A stretch of DNA of 64,000 bases, from NCBI GenBank assembly GCA_026874595.1, contig CM049308.1, forward strand, positions 76,307,124-76,371,123. The letters are read 5' to 3'. The translations under genes were made by a program, and so were the position numbers. Of the stretch, positions 1 to 12,370 are shown in pieces. Position 1 is the stretch's first letter, and the number at the start of each line of letters is the position of its first letter. The notes beneath the pieces are model-generated. The model was not told where the DNA came from and searched no databases. It saw only the letters and a list, made by a program, of their open reading frames with translations. This DNA is from Sipunculus nudus (lineage: Eukaryota > Annelida > Sipuncula > Golfingiida > Sipunculidae).

Positions 1-534
1 GGAATCTGCTGCCTCAGAGTCATTCTTATTACTGATGGAAATTGCTTCACCTAAATTACTTTTTACTTCCACATGGGTATTTTTTGTTTTTTTCTTTTTC
101 TTTCCGTCTAATGGTGTGGAACCTTTCTGATTCTTAACAGAACCAATGTCAGTTCTTGAATTATCTTCTTCTTTAAGTTTACTTTTCACTTTCTTCTTTT
201 CCTCATCTTTTGCCATTTTGGTACCTGCTTTCTTTGTTTTACTGGCATCACTCTCAATCTTTTTTACTGGTATTTCTTCCTCATCACTTTCTTCGTCTGA
301 ATCAGAATCATCTGACTCTGAGAGTTCGTAGAACTTTTGCAGGTTCTCATCAGTGGTTGTCCTCATGGGTCGCCCTCTTTTATCTACTGTGTACTTAAGT
401 TTAAATCGTTTATCATTGAACATACCCTGGAATCTCTTGTCTATCTTTATTTTTCTCTCTTTGAGTTTCATGTGACGAAATCGTGGATCTTTAGCAATGT
501 GAGAAAAACGTGCATCCTTCTTTACATCATCCAT
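1..534 (-). CDS. ESF1: ESF1 nucleolar pre-rRNA processing protein, first coding exon (partial)
   Basis: ESF1 is a nucleolar protein needed for early pre-rRNA cleavage and 18S rRNA production. Read on the minus strand, the frame is open from an ATG at 534-532 to the window edge (178 codons). It starts MDDVKKDARFSHIAKDPRF, and then carries KIDKRFQGMF, FKLKYTVDKRGRP and NLQKFYELSESDDSDSDEES. The order (DxRF..AKDPRF, KIDKRF..MF, VDKRGRP, L..FY.LS, then acidic serines) is the conserved N-terminus of ESF1. The rest of the exon is a lysine- and acid-rich low-complexity stretch typical of the family. An acceptor (TTTGCAG on the minus strand) ends at 551, so a 16-nt 5' UTR precedes the ATG and at least one non-coding exon lies at higher coordinates. 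An upstream ATG at 542-540 meets a stop after six codons, so the 534 ATG is preferred. The body of the gene, including its central RRM-like and C-terminal regions, lies outside the window. Confidence 0.85.
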   Translation of the reverse strand, partial: MDDVKKDARFSHIAKDPRFRHMKLKERKIKIDKRFQGMFNDKRFKLKYTVDKRGRPMRTTTDENLQKFYELSESDDSDSDEESDEEEIPVKKIESDASKTKKAGTKMAKDEEKKKVKSKLKEEDNSRTDIGSVKNQKGSTPLDGKKKKKTKNTHVEVKSNLGEAISISNKNDSEAADS

Positions 535-550
535 GTTTGCATTGATGAAG

Positions 551-2110
551 CTGCAAATATAATATGAAAAATGACCATCAGAGAACATATTTCAAGAATA
601 ACATTCTAGCTAACATTCTGTGGCCGAAGAACTTCCATTAACTTAGAAATAATCTTGTTTTTACTCACAATTACAAAGAATTACAAAGAATTAAATAAAT
701 ATATCCAGTTTGAACCTTAGTTGCAGTTTTGAATGTAATTTTTCTCATTGTAGCCCAAGGATCTGAAACAAATATCCAATTTTAAAGTTCAGTTTGACAG
801 CATTCACTTAAATAAAAAAAAATTAATAAAAGATAAAGTAAACTTGTTCTAATAAGGGGGGGGGGGAGTAAATTAAATTTAGGACCATTTCGAATATATA
901 TGAATTGTAGATCGAGATGTATTACACATATGCCATTTAAATAGCACAGGTAAATCAACTTTTTTTGTATTCCAAATTTAAATCCATAAGATATTAAATT
1001 AAAAAATAGCATGGAGCTCTGCTCAGTGCTGTGTTTATGAATATATACAGTTTAACAAATTATAAATTTGAGCTGATAACTAAACATATCACAGCTATGC
1101 CAAACAACTTCCTACCAATCATTATTGAGAATTTTTTTAAATAGATAGTGTTATAAGCATTTTTATTATTATGAATAAAGGAATCATGTACTAATAGCAT
1201 TACTTGCAGTACAGCACTATAAATAAGTCTATCAATTACTATTAACTTTGAAATTGAACAATTATCATAATTCAGATTATTGGATATAATTTAAAACCTG
1301 AGAATACTGCCCACATTCATAAAAATAAAAGCACTTGACTTGTTTTATGAGTACTACCTTGACGGCAAATTATGACCGGACCAATCTTGCGTTAGCTGGT
1401 AGAGCACAAAACTTGTCAAAACACTGCCAGCAGCTTACCATGCACACTTTCTGCACATGGTAAAGATGTTGGGAAATCCCAGAGGGGAATCCCCTACCTC
1501 GGAAAAGAGGCTCTTAAATCTAATCTATCAGGGTTACACCAGTTCGCCAAGTGGGTATTATTTCTGCTCAACTAACAATAATATATATTTTTAATTAAAT
1601 ATATACTTATTTGTATTATTGGATGAGTTTAATATGAGATACAGAAACTTTGCTTTATCAAACAAACGTAAATTCGATATGGTGTTTCTCCTAATTTGCA
1701 TAATTTTCATCGCTGCTGGTTTGCATTTTACATCGATATCAAGGGATTCTCTGTGGACGTGGGGCGAATCTCCGCTGAGCTGTGGGCGAAGTTCGGTGGT
1801 AAGAAATTCATTATCAGTTGTATTCCAGGAAAGGTATTCGCATTTTCATACTTAATTTTATTCATTGTGTAGTATTTGTACTAGATTCTACTAGACACGC
1901 GTCGTCTACTGACTACTCACGTATTTATCACCTCAATATGTTTTGAGTTGTGCAGATGATGTAAACATCACTGATCACTGTGAGTGTGACTCTGAAGTTA
2001 TATTGTGAGTATGAAATTTTTCTCTGACAGTGACACTTTAACAATGACAGGGAGCCAATATAGAACGCGGGCTTCGCTTCTATTGAGGAAAATATAAATA
2101 AAAATGTCTC
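551..2110. other. ESF1 upstream region / first intron, no recognisable gene
   Basis: AT-rich sequence upstream of the first ESF1 coding exon. It contains a G run near 857-866 and, around 1394-1411, a short tRNA box-A-like stretch (TTAGCTGGTAGAGC) that may be a decayed SINE. The non-coding first exon and promoter of ESF1 should lie here or further right, but I could not place them. Short open frames show no coding character. Confidence 0.4.
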
Positions 2111-2129
2111 CTCTCATTCCCTATTTTAA

Positions 2130-2320
2130 CTCGTCCTTTTCGGGTCTGACTAAATACCCCAACGGACCCCAACAGACCCAAACGGACCCCAACGGACTAT
2201 GAATTACCCAAACGGAACTAAGAATGACCCCAACAGACCAGTTAATTACTCCAACAAACCAATTGGTTATATTAACTTTATTATTAAGTGTATATATCAG
2301 TTGTCTAATCATAAAAAAGT
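2130..2320 (-). repeat. Repeat family B copy 1, degenerate GGGTCCGTT-type tandem units
   Basis: On the minus strand this reads from ATGATTAGACAA through an AT-rich half (TTAATATAACCAATTGG) into degenerate units around GGGTCCGTTGGGGT, ending GTATTTAGTCAGACCC. The same order is seen at 8563-8700 and 11961-12150, so it is a dispersed family. No open frame spans it. Confidence 0.65.
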
Positions 2321-2464
2321 GGGAAAATAGCCCAAACTGCAAAAAGAATGACCCCTATAGACCTATTCAAACAGAACATAAATGTTCAGAAATTCTATAC
2401 ATGATATGGTCATCCATACATAATATAAGAGAGCATGAGAAACCACACATGAATTAGATATATA

Positions 2465-3704
2465 CTGTGGTTGTCTTCTTATTTGCGGTGGTTTCAAATT
2501 CGCGATATTCGCGGTCGCTCCTTGACCGCGAAAATGAAACCGCGCAGTTTTGAATGCACATATACCAGACCATAATCATTAATTTCAGAAGCTGCCGATA
2601 GTTTGCGACAGTTGATATTTATCTTCAGCTACGTAGTGATTGTCCATCGAGCTTGGTGCATATTCAGGGAGAATGCTGGGCCCATTTTAAATAATATCGG
2701 TTGGCTTTGATGCAAAAAACCGGGACCCTTTGCAGGTGCGTGCTAACTCCGGCGGACACGCCCGGCAGTTATTCCTTTCCCCCACCACATGACTAGAAAG
2801 TGTCAATGCCCACCGGGCAGTAATATTGAAAAATTACGTGTACGTGTGCCAAGTCAGATGACATCCAGTGCCGCTTAAAAATGAATATTGAGTAGAAGGT
2901 ACTCGTTCACATTGTGCCGTATTTAGTCATGTTAATGAATAAAATTTGCCACTAAAGTAGTGAACATAGCCGCTAGGGTTGGGCCACCTTGTAATTGTAA
3001 AAAAAGACTAATTCTGTGAAATCATGACGCGCCAAACGATGTATGATTGGCTAGTGATGACGTGAGTTTTGAATATATTTGAAAGGTCGCAGTTCATTTT
3101 GGGGCCAAAGTGCCTTAAAACAGTGGAATATTATGTTTTGCTTCAGATTTTAACTGTGAGAAACTGAATACGGTTCCTTCTTCCACCTGTATGGAAGTAA
3201 TTAGCAACATATATAAACAACATTCAAATTATTCTGGGCACATCCCTGCCTTTGATACTGAAACAAGGGGGCTACCTACAGGCGTCCCTTGTTGGTTGAG
3301 CAGGTGATTACGACTCGACTTTTAATTAAAAGTAAGATACCCTTATCAAGACAGTTTCCCTAAACAAACTTAATATACCGTTTTGTAGTTACAGGTTGGT
3401 TTCTCGACACACCTTAATAACATTTGAGTTGTTTTTAATGAGCCTCGGCCCTGAACTAATTACAGCCAGAGGGGTCAATGCTTCCCGCAGGCGTCGGTTC
3501 AGCCGTCTGTGAATTCGAACATGCGATATCCGGACAGAGAAATAGGAGACCTAGATAATAGTGAAATCACCGGTAAATGAAACTATTTTTGATAACAAAA
3601 TATACTACTAGACCAATGATAGAGCGCGAAAAAGGAACCCCGTGAAACTTTTAAAAATATAAAAACCGCGAAAATTCAGCCCCGCCAATATAAAGGCAAC
3701 CACA

Positions 3705-3705
<1 letters not shown>
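2465..3705. mobile_element. 1.24-kb non-autonomous DNA transposon, CTGTGGTTG termini, TA target
   Basis: The left end reads CTGTGGTTGTCTT and the right end is its inverted counterpart (reverse complement CTGTGGTTGCCTT). Similarity continues inward for about 40 bp, including GCGG and TTCGCG motifs. TA lies immediately outside both ends (2463-2464 and 3706-3707), consistent with a TA duplication as made by Tc1/mariner-type elements. There is no transposase frame. The ends are rich in CGCG-type motifs, unlike the surrounding AT-rich DNA. The right end abuts a TA microsatellite. Confidence 0.6.

Positions 3706-3752
<47 letters not shown>
3703..3752. repeat. (TA)n microsatellite
   Basis: An uninterrupted run of about 23 TA units adjoining the right end of the 2465-3705 element, probably its target. 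Confidence 0.9.
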
Positions 3753-3754
<2 letters not shown>

Positions 3755-4439
3755 ATCATTACAATTACTTCCAAAAATCAAAATTACAATTAAAAATTAC
3801 TTTAATTTTACAAAGTAATGATTAAATAACAATTACTTTGGCAAAGTAATTAATTACATTCAGTAACTTCAAAAAAATATAATATATAGAGGTATGGTTC
3901 ACTTAAAGTATCAGTCATACTATAGAATTAGAAAGGTCAACTAGTTAAATTTATTAAAGGAAAAAACTGCAAAAAAATATATCTAGTCTGGTTCTCATTT
4001 ATATATATATAAGTGCATGATAGCTACACTAATGATAATATATCATTACACAATGTTAAAATTTTTTTTTTTTCTCTTATGGAATGTCAAAACTGGCTGT
4101 CATCATCATATATGAACATTGCACGTATATGTTTGTAGTATCAGGCCTTGAAACATTCGCAGAATTATTGTTTTGACACAAAATAGAAATACTTAAAAAC
4201 ACATATGGGTAAACTATATTTTAAATATTATCGTGAAGTTTTTGCAAAAAATTTTTATCCAATATTCTTTTATCACATATTACCCTTTATCAAACAAAAT
4301 ATCTTTCTTCTTGATAACAGTGATAACAGTCAAATAAAGACAACCACTATAACTTTGATCCTGTCACATGCACCTGAAAAACATGCTTGACAGCTTATTT
4401 GAACATATCCCTTTACTCACAAATGAGTCATAATTGTAT
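3753..4439. other. AT-rich unique-looking spacer
   Basis: Contains degenerate AATTACTTT units at 3757-3860 and a T run near 4063. No gene or element end is recognised. Confidence 0.4.
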
Positions 4440-4739
4440 CCGCCAAAACAGAGTTTTGCGGATACTATGTTTTCAGCTGCACGCCACCGCCGCCACGTAG
4501 GTGTCCGGAGAACTCCTCCGTAACCGCTGGGCGGAATTTTACGAAACCCAGGATTATGTTCGGGTCACATGTGAACTGCTGCGCCATGGTTTTGTTTTGA
4601 CCTCTGACCTTTCCTCTGCGCTCTGTGTCTGTTTGTGCGTCTGTTTCCACACATAAACCCACATATCTTGGGAACCGTTTGACAGATCAGGAAAATTTTT
4701 TGCACAAATGTAGCCCTTGGAGAGCTTTTTAACATACAC

Positions 4740-5610
4740 AAAAAATGGTGGCGCCACCTGCAACCATGTTTGCACAGTGTCCATCTGTTCGTCTGCCTTG
4801 GGTTAAAATCACTCATATCTCTGCAGTGACTTGACTAATTCACCTGAAATTTTGCATGCGTATACATCCTGGATAGCTTTTCTGATTTTGTGACAGGTGG
4901 CGCCACCTACAATCACATTTACGCTGCAGACATCCAAGCTCATATCTCTGGAACCGTTTGACGGATCAGGAAAATTTTTTTGCACAAATGTAGCCCTTGG
5001 AGAGCTTTATAACATAAAAAATGGTGGCGCCACCTGCAACCATGTTTGCACAGTGTCCATCTGTTCGTCTGCCTTGGGTTAAAATCACTCATATCTCTGC
5101 AGTGACTTGACTAATTCACCTGAAATTTGGCATGCATATACATCCTGGATAGCTTTTCTGATTTTGTGACAGGTGGCGCCACCTACATTCATGTTTACGC
5201 TGCAGACATCCAAGCTCATATCTCGGGAACCGTTTGACCGATTGGGCCAAAATTTTGCATGTGTATAGATCTCACATAGCTCTTTATCATACGCAAAACT
5301 GGTGGCGCCACCTGCAGCCATTTTTGCACAGCTCCTGTCTGTTTGTCTGCCATGGGATAAAATCACTCATATCTCAGCAGTGGTTTGACATATCTGGCTA
5401 AAATTTTGCAGGTTTATACATCCCCGACAGCTCTCTTGATTTTATGACATGTGGCGCCACCTGCATTCTAGTTTATGCAGCAGACATCCAAGCTCATATT
5501 TTGGGAACCGTTTGACCGATTGGGCCAAAGTTTTGCATGTGTATAGTTCTCACATAGCTCTTTATCATAGGCAAAACTGGTGCTGTCACCTGCAACCATT
5601 TTTGCTCAGC
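4740..5610 (+). repeat. Tandem array centred on palindrome GGTGGCGCCACC
   Basis: The palindrome occurs at 4747, 4896, 5023, 5172, 5301 and about 5450, with spacings of roughly 149, 127, 149, 129 and 149 bp. The two spacings alternate, so the unit is a dimer of about 277 bp. Two monomer types alternate: one with GCAACCATGTTTGCACAGTG after the palindrome, one with TACAATCACATTTACGCTGC. A degraded further monomer lies at about 5577. Confidence 0.75.
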
Positions 5611-5720
5611 GTCCATCTGATTGTCTGCCACGGGCTAAAATCACTCATATACATGTAGTGGTTTGACTTATCTGCCTTAAATTTTGCATATGTATACAAT
5701 TTTGATGGCTTTCTGGATTT

Positions 5721-5744
5721 TGTGGTGGGGGGGGGGGGGGGGGG
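5721..5744. repeat. Poly-G tract
   Basis: A run of about 20 G within family C. Likely to be length-variable. Confidence 0.8.
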
Positions 5745-8562
5745 GCAACCTTCATACACAATTTGGCTGCAGACATCCATGCTAATATGCAACACTTCAC
5801 TCTATTTCCCCTTGCCACATAATCCATGCCTCACTTCACCCGTTCCACTCTGATTTAGGTGGATACACGTAGTCGCTTGTCGACTACCCGTATTCTAGTT
5901 ATGAATTGTTTTATACTAGAATATACCCATATCAGTACCTGCATCCACACTTTTCTTAAATTATGAGTAAGCACTGACATGGCGTGCGTGTTTGAAATGC
6001 ACTGACACAAATGTGGCGAGGGGTGAGATGTTCCGCGTCCAAAATCGTCCCAACGATTAACGCGCAACATGATTCACTTGTGCCAAAATTGCTGATATGG
6101 GCAGTGGTGAGATGTTCCCGGTCTAAATTCGTCCCCCCGGTTAACCCACAACAACTCGTCCCAATGATTAACCCGCAACATGATTCACTTGTGCCAAAAT
6201 TGCCGATATGGGCAGTGGTGAGATGTTCCCAGTCTAAATTCGTCCCCGTGGTGAACCCACAACAACATTCATTTGTGTTGACCTAGCGGTCTGCTTAGAA
6301 AAGGCTGACGCGTAGTGAATGTTTGGCAGACTATGTCAGGTTTGATTTGTCCAGCCAAATTGTCCAATATTTCACAGAAATGATCCCTAGAACAACCTTT
6401 CTCAAGTTTGTTCGAATCGGGCCAGTTTGGAGATTTTTTGCCGAGTTACAGAAAGTTGAACTTTGTTAACTTTGCAAAAAAGCATATAAAAATTTAAATC
6501 TCAGAAACGGCTGGAGCTATCATCACCAAATTTTATGCCAATATTGGTCACATAGGTCATATCTGAAATTGAGGTATTGGTGGCACCACTTGCATCGGCC
6601 TTTTTTTGTACGGGGTCATTAGTGCCTGTATCACACTGAGGGCTACAAAAGACTTCTTCTCTGAAACCATATGGCCAAAATGTTTAATATCGCACAGAAA
6701 TGATCCTAGGGTAGTGCTTTGTGAAATTTGTTCAAATGGTCTCTTTTCAGTGACTTTTGGCTAAGTTATGGGAAGCTGAATTTAGCCATACGCCATAACA
6801 GCCCATTTTAGCTCAGTGGCTACAAAGATCTTCTTCCCAAAAACCACTGGGCCAAATTCTTAAATCTCACACATAAATTATCCTCAGATGTTGATAATTC
6901 AAGTTTGTTCAAATGGTTTTGGTTTAGTGGTTTTTGGCTAAGTTACGGGAAGCTGAACTTAGCCAGTTTGCTGTATCTTCCTATATGAGTTATAAACTTG
7001 CGAAACGTTTTTCGACTGATGCCACTGAGGCCAGTTTGTTAAATATTTTACAAAAATAATCCCTACAATATTTCTTATAATAATTGTCATTAATGGTTCC
7101 ACATGAATGATTTTTGGCTGAATTATGGAGATTGAATTGAGTCATTTTACCATATATGTTAGCTGTGTGATGCTGTTACGTCTAGCCTGGCACCAGTTTA
7201 TAAGCATCTATTACATCATGCCACTAGACATTTAGATTTCAGGTTATATTTGGTTAATATTGACAAGAAAGTTTTTTTAAAGCTTTTAAAAATTAAGATT
7301 TATGATTTTAGTTATTCATCATACCAGGCAATATTACAATCATGGATATTCAGCTCTCTGTGGCTATATAAAGACAACTGTACGTTGATTATAAATTATT
7401 GGTATCCCAAATCAACATAATTCAAGAATTTGCCATCAATGATATATATCTGTATTTTAATTTTGCATTCAGTATGCATCTGTAATAATTTTACATATAT
7501 TCCTGATTTCTTTTTTATAAAAAGTCAGCTGAAAAGCCTTTTGTATTGGGAAAATAAATTTCAAATATATTTTAAGTAGGGACCACTTTTGTGTACAGAT
7601 GGCAGCACTTGGTTTACCATTATCAGATTGCCAGTGCCTTGATGTTGGCCATTAGCCAAGATGATGTCAGCTCTATAAATAGTTTTGGCACAGTGCCAGG
7701 ATTGGAAGAAGTGCAGCCAGGTATAGGTCAAGAGTTCACTCAGTGCAGTAGCTGCATTCTATTTATAGCTTTGGCAGACTGCTCACTGCATCATATTTGG
7801 CACCAAAGTTCAGCCTGAATCTATTTATAGCTTTGGCAGACTGCCAAGTGTGTCAGATTATGCAACAGGTCAAGAGTTCACTCAGTGCAGCCAGGTACAG
7901 GTCAAAAGTTCACTCAGTCTAGCCAGGTGCAGGTCAAGAGTTCACTCAGTGCAGTAGCTTGAGGCAGCAATTTGTCACAGGTCACTCGGGGCAACTGCCT
8001 TACTCACCTAAGCCTTGTCAGCCCAGTGCATCAAACTCTGGGGAAGTTTGATATATTGGACTGATACCTGTCTATGCGTCTTTGATGGAATTCTCATTTA
8101 CAAGACAGGTGGTGCCACCTACATTGACTTTTGCAGTGCATGCGCCTGCTTATTTCTACAGAGGAATTTGATACATCAGCCTAAAATTGGGTATGTTTAT
8201 ACATATCGGGTAGCTTTATAATGTACAAAACTGGTGGCTCCACCTACAATAATTTTTGTACAGTGTATGTCCCTGCTTATTTCTCAGGAGGGGTTTGATA
8301 TATCAGTCTGAAAATTGGGCATATGTGTCTGTCTCTGATAGCTTTGTTGTATACAAGACTAGTGGTTGCCAGCTACAATCGTTTTTGTGATGTTTGCACC
8401 CATGTCAGAATTTCAGCAGTGATATTTGTGTAATTGTTTCTTATTCAAAAAGTTCAGTACCTGCATTGTTCATATACATGAAAAGTAATGGTCCAGCATT
8501 GAAGCATAATACCTCGTGTATTTCCCAATGCACAGGTTCGCATTAAGCCTGTAGGCCTTGTT

Positions 8563-8700
8563 TATATCATAAGACAATTTATATACACTCAATAATAAGT
8601 GAATATAACCAACTGGTGCATTAGGGTAATTAACAGGTCTGTTAGGGGTCATTCTTAATGGCGTTGGGGTCATTCCTAGTCCTGTCAGGGTTATTTTCCA
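8563..8700 (+). repeat. Repeat family B copy 2 (partial)
   Basis: Reads ATCATAAGACAATTTATATACAC through AATATAACCAACTGG into GTCTGTTAGGGGTCATTC-type units, as in the other B copies. It lacks the terminal AGTCAGACCC part and stops where the HINE-like element begins at 8701. Confidence 0.6.
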
Positions 8701-11700
8701 TTTTTAGCTCAGCTGACTATAAGTCATCTGAGCTATAGTCGTGGTCCATTGTCCGTCATCCGTCCGTCTGTCTGTCCGTCCGTCCGGATATCCGTCCGTG
8801 AGACTGGCACGTTTCGACACCATTGGACCTATGAATCTGAAATTCGGCATACAGTTAGATGTCCCCAAAATCTCCTATCATGCCGAAAATTGGGTCAATA
8901 GGACTTTGTTCCTTCGAGATATTAAGGAAAAACCTCAATTTTTTATTAGAAATCTATTTTTACACTTCAGGACTGCCTAATATGAAAACCACTCATCTGG
9001 TTTTCTTCATATTTATCATAAATATTCCTCTATATAGTTCTTATGTACATGCCAGAAATTAAGTCAATATTATTTAATTTAATAAAGTTATGGGCCCAAA
9101 CATAATGGACTTTGTAAAAAAATCAGGAAAGATATTTGGTCACTTAAGACCAAAAGTTTTAAAGGTAGGGACTTTTTTTCAGTAAAACAACTTTAATTAA
9201 TCAAAATTTAATTGTATACCAAAAATTAGATCAAAATCTGTTAAATTTTTTTAAATATTGGCAAAAATATAAAATTGGTACCTTAAATTTTGCCCAACTT
9301 TGGCCATGGCACGTTTTTTTCCTGTAAGTACTGTGGATTTAATTTTCACAGCATGTACACATAAGGATTTAATCTGTTAAAATCTGAAATTTGAAAATAA
9401 AAGCTGCAAAATTAGGCTAGTTATTGAATTTTTTTGGAGGCTCTTGTTGTATTCCCTTACATTGTCAAGCAGTCCACTTTAATGACTGTAGGTCATTCAG
9501 TGCACATCTCTATGCTCCCCAGACTGTTGGCATAATGTTAGATGTCCCCAAAATCTCCTACCATACCGAAAACTGGGTCATTAGGACTTTGTTCCTTCGA
9601 GATATTAAGGAAAAACCTCCGTTTTCCATTAAAAAAGCCATTGTTACACTTCAAGGCTGCCTAATATCAAAACCACTGATCTGTTTTTGATCATATTTAG
9701 TATTCACATTCTTTTATACATTTTCTATGAACATACCAAAAATTAGGTCAGTATTTGGTATTATTTTGAAGTTATGGGCCAAAATATAATGCAATATTTA
9801 AAAAATCAGGAAAAATATTTACTCAACTAACATGAGAATTGCTGAACCTAGAGACTTTTTCAGGAATATAACTTTATTTAATCAAGATTCAATTATTTAC
9901 CCAAAATTAGATCTGAATTTTGCAAATTTTTCAAGTTATTAGCACAAATAAAAAATCAATACCTTAAATTTTGTCCAACTTTGGCAATGGTACGTTTTTT
10001 CCCTGTAAGCACTGTTGATTTAATTTTCACAGCATATATTAATAAGGATTTAATCTTTTAAAATCTGAAATTTCAAAGAAATTGATTGGAAAGAATAGCT
10101 TTTATTTACGTTTTCATACACCATGTCAAGTGTTGTTTACATCTAGCCCACCTAGTAGTACAGCCTTCACTTGCATTATGTAACCCACCCCAGGCAGCTT
10201 GCCTTGGCTCAGCTTGGCCACTACCAGCAGGCTTCCCCTCTGCCCTGCACCCCCCCCCCCCCCAGATGGTGCATAAACTAGATGAATGTTATTGTTTTCT
10301 GTATTTGATTCATTCTTATTCTAGGCTATCTATGCTACATTTTAGATTTTGTATTGTACCACCAGGGTTACAATGATTAAAGTGTACATTTAATTGTGTC
10401 CACAAAGTGGTGTATAGCTATGAAATTGTGGATGTTCATCAGATAAGTAATTCCTTACTTCAGAAGAGTAAAAACTTCACCAGGTGTGAAATTGACTATT
10501 AATCCAGTAATAAATTAAAACTGGGATAGTAATTAGCACAATGATATTGTTTGTCCCTCATTTAACCAAAAGTGTGTATACTTTATTTGAAAAGATGTTT
10601 TATTTTATCAAATTTACTGAATCTTTTGTTTTATTTTGGTGAATAAAATTAAGCATGTACTGAAAACTCCAATGTGCAAAACTTTTTAATAGTGATTCAA
10701 GGAATATTCTTGTAGATGCCATGTTGTGGCATTATTTTCTTTTAAATTCAGTTTAAACATTTATGATTTAAAAATAATAAAATATATGTGTATGCATAAT
10801 ATGACCCAATATGAGCTACACTCTGGATAAATGATGATTGCAACTTTTGCAACAATTCTAATATTTTAACTTATAGTTTCAGTTGTTTCTCTGTATATAT
10901 AATGATTGCAACTTTTGCAACAATTCTAAAAATTTAATTTATATTTTCAGTTTCTTTTTATTAAAAATTTATAAAACATGTAAATAAAAAAAAATGATTC
11001 AGACAAAACTTCTTAATGGAAAAAGTGGATATGCTTAAAAAAAATTGGCTTATATATAAACTTAAATGCATTATTCCCTTGAAAGTGAAATAAAGGTATT
11101 AGTCCATTCTGTCCACTTTCCTGTCCATCTGTAAATTTTCATATGCATCACAGTATCTCAAAACTTTTTCTGTTTTTCTTCATGACAGTCTTGTCAGAGT
11201 ATTAGTTTGCAATCATATATTTAGAACTTTACTATAACCAAGAAGAAGGGCCCCTTTCCTCTTAGCTTTTCATATTCTTATATAAATGAAAAACCTTACA
11301 ATAAATTATTTCTACATCCACCTTCGTGCTGCCCTCACTTTTCCCTTCTCCAAACCCCATCCCAAAGTCAGCCTCAGTAAGCAAGAACAAGATGAATCAG
11401 ATATATTCATACTTTAATATTTTGTATAACTATTCGTCCATAGGTACTTATGTACATGCCAGAAATTATGTCAATATTGTGTAATATGTAGACATAGTGG
11501 GAATCACAATAATGTACCTTGTCAAGACTAAAGAGATATTGTGTCATACAGTCACAAATTCATAAATCACTTCATCAGCATAGTTAATCATAAAATCATA
11601 TCTGTCAAATTGAAAGCTTGCAGACTACCATACACTTTAAATCCTTCAACAAATAGCCTTATCATCATTCTACTATTGCTTATTACTGCTGTCATTGCAT

Positions 11701-11962
11701 TCATATTTGCTCAAATATATCACAATTTTTAACCCCTCCTAAATATAAAAAAAAAATTAACCACTATATTTTACTCTTTTAATCCATCAGTCAGGTAATT
11801 TCATTTTTCATTTACTCACATACTACATTACATTCCATTATAATAGCCCAACATGTCCATGATATTCATAAGCTTTATCGACTCGATATAATATCACAGT
11901 GGAGAAACATTTATAGTCCTGTGATGATCAGCTGAGCGCCGTGACCCATGGGACCCTTGTTT
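8701..11962 (+). mobile_element. HINE/DINE-1-like (Helentron-associated) non-autonomous element, copy A1
   Basis: The 5' end is TTTTTAGCTCAGCTGACTA, followed by a near-perfect hairpin (AGCTCAG..TGACT ATA AGTCA..CTGAGCT) and a GTCC-type microsatellite. The 3' end carries the inverse sub-terminal repeat TCAGCTGAGC, then a palindrome GACCCATGGG and CCCTTGTT running into T residues. Short sub-terminal inverted repeats, a GTCY-like microsatellite near the 5' end, a 3' stem-loop and T-T insertion sites are the known layout of DINE-1/HINE elements; assignment to that group is inference. Internally there are two related units (TTAGATGTCCCCAAAATCTC at about 8856 and 9538). It has no Rep or helicase frame. 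Copy A3 matches it through almost its entire length. Confidence 0.6.
11541..11732 (+). other. Small hydrophobic ORF retained in A-family copies
   Basis: A 63-codon frame starting MSYSH and ending in a strongly hydrophobic stretch (SLIIILLLLITAVIAFIFAQ). Near-identical frames are found at 39168-39410 and 40157-40366. It has no known homologue that I recognise and no evident promoter. It may be open by chance in a young repeat family. Confidence 0.25.
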
Positions 11963-12150
11963 TATGATTAGACAATTTATATATACACTTAATAATAAGT
12001 TAATATAACCAATTGATCTGGTGGAGTAATAAACAGGTCCGTTGGGGTCATTCTTAGTCCCGTTGGGGTAATTCATAGGTCTGTTGGGGTCCGTTGGTGT
12101 CTGTTTGGGTCCGTTGGGGTATTTAGTCAGACCCCTACTTTTCCCTGTAG
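11961..12150 (+). repeat. Repeat family B copy 3
   Basis: Begins TTATGATTAGACAATTTATA directly after the 3' end of the A1 element and runs through GGTCCGTTGGGGTC units to GTATTTAGTCAGACCC. It has the same orientation as the partial B copy left of A1, so A1 is bracketed by two B copies. Confidence 0.65.
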
Positions 12151-12169
12151 ATGTCCCTACACTCAACTC

Positions 12170-12370
12170 TTCTAACTAAACAAGTACTAAGCATCAGAAG
12201 TCACCTGAATTGGGAATCGAACCTACAATCTCTAGACTAGGAGCCCTACACGCTACTAAGTGAGCCGTGAAGACGAGACACCAGCAGGAGCGAGTTTTGT
12301 TCATTTATATCTGCGATTTATATCTATCGCGAAAATGGAAAAACCATTTACTATTTGAACAGGAAAATTA
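12170..12370 (-). mobile_element. tRNA-derived SINE, copy 1
   Basis: On the minus strand, a tRNA-like head has a box A region (GGCTCACTTAGTAGCG) and a perfect box B GGTTCGATTCC at 12223-12213. The body includes AAACTCGCTCCTGCTGG and AAATAGTAAATGG. A second copy in the same orientation lies at 14243-14434. Confidence 0.65.

Larger units (their letters stand above)
4440..8540 (+). repeat. Repeat family C, composite with GTGGCGCCAC units (copy 1)
   Basis: Begins near a small hairpin (CCGCCAAAACAGAGTTTTGCGG region, about 4440) and continues through a tandem array of GGTGGCGCCACC monomers. A middle section follows with recurrent phrases (CCAAATTGTCCAATATTTCACAGAAATGATCC-type), then GGCAGACTGCCA and CAGTGCAGCCAGGTACAGGTC motifs. 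It ends near AATGGTCCAGCATTGAAGCA at about 8490. The same series recurs at 45.37-47.34 kb, so this is an old dispersed family. No coding frame of note. Confidence 0.6.

Noticed and set aside
1619-1855. 78-codon plus-strand frame near the ESF1 upstream region
   Set aside because: No domain, no splice context, and composition like surrounding non-coding DNA.
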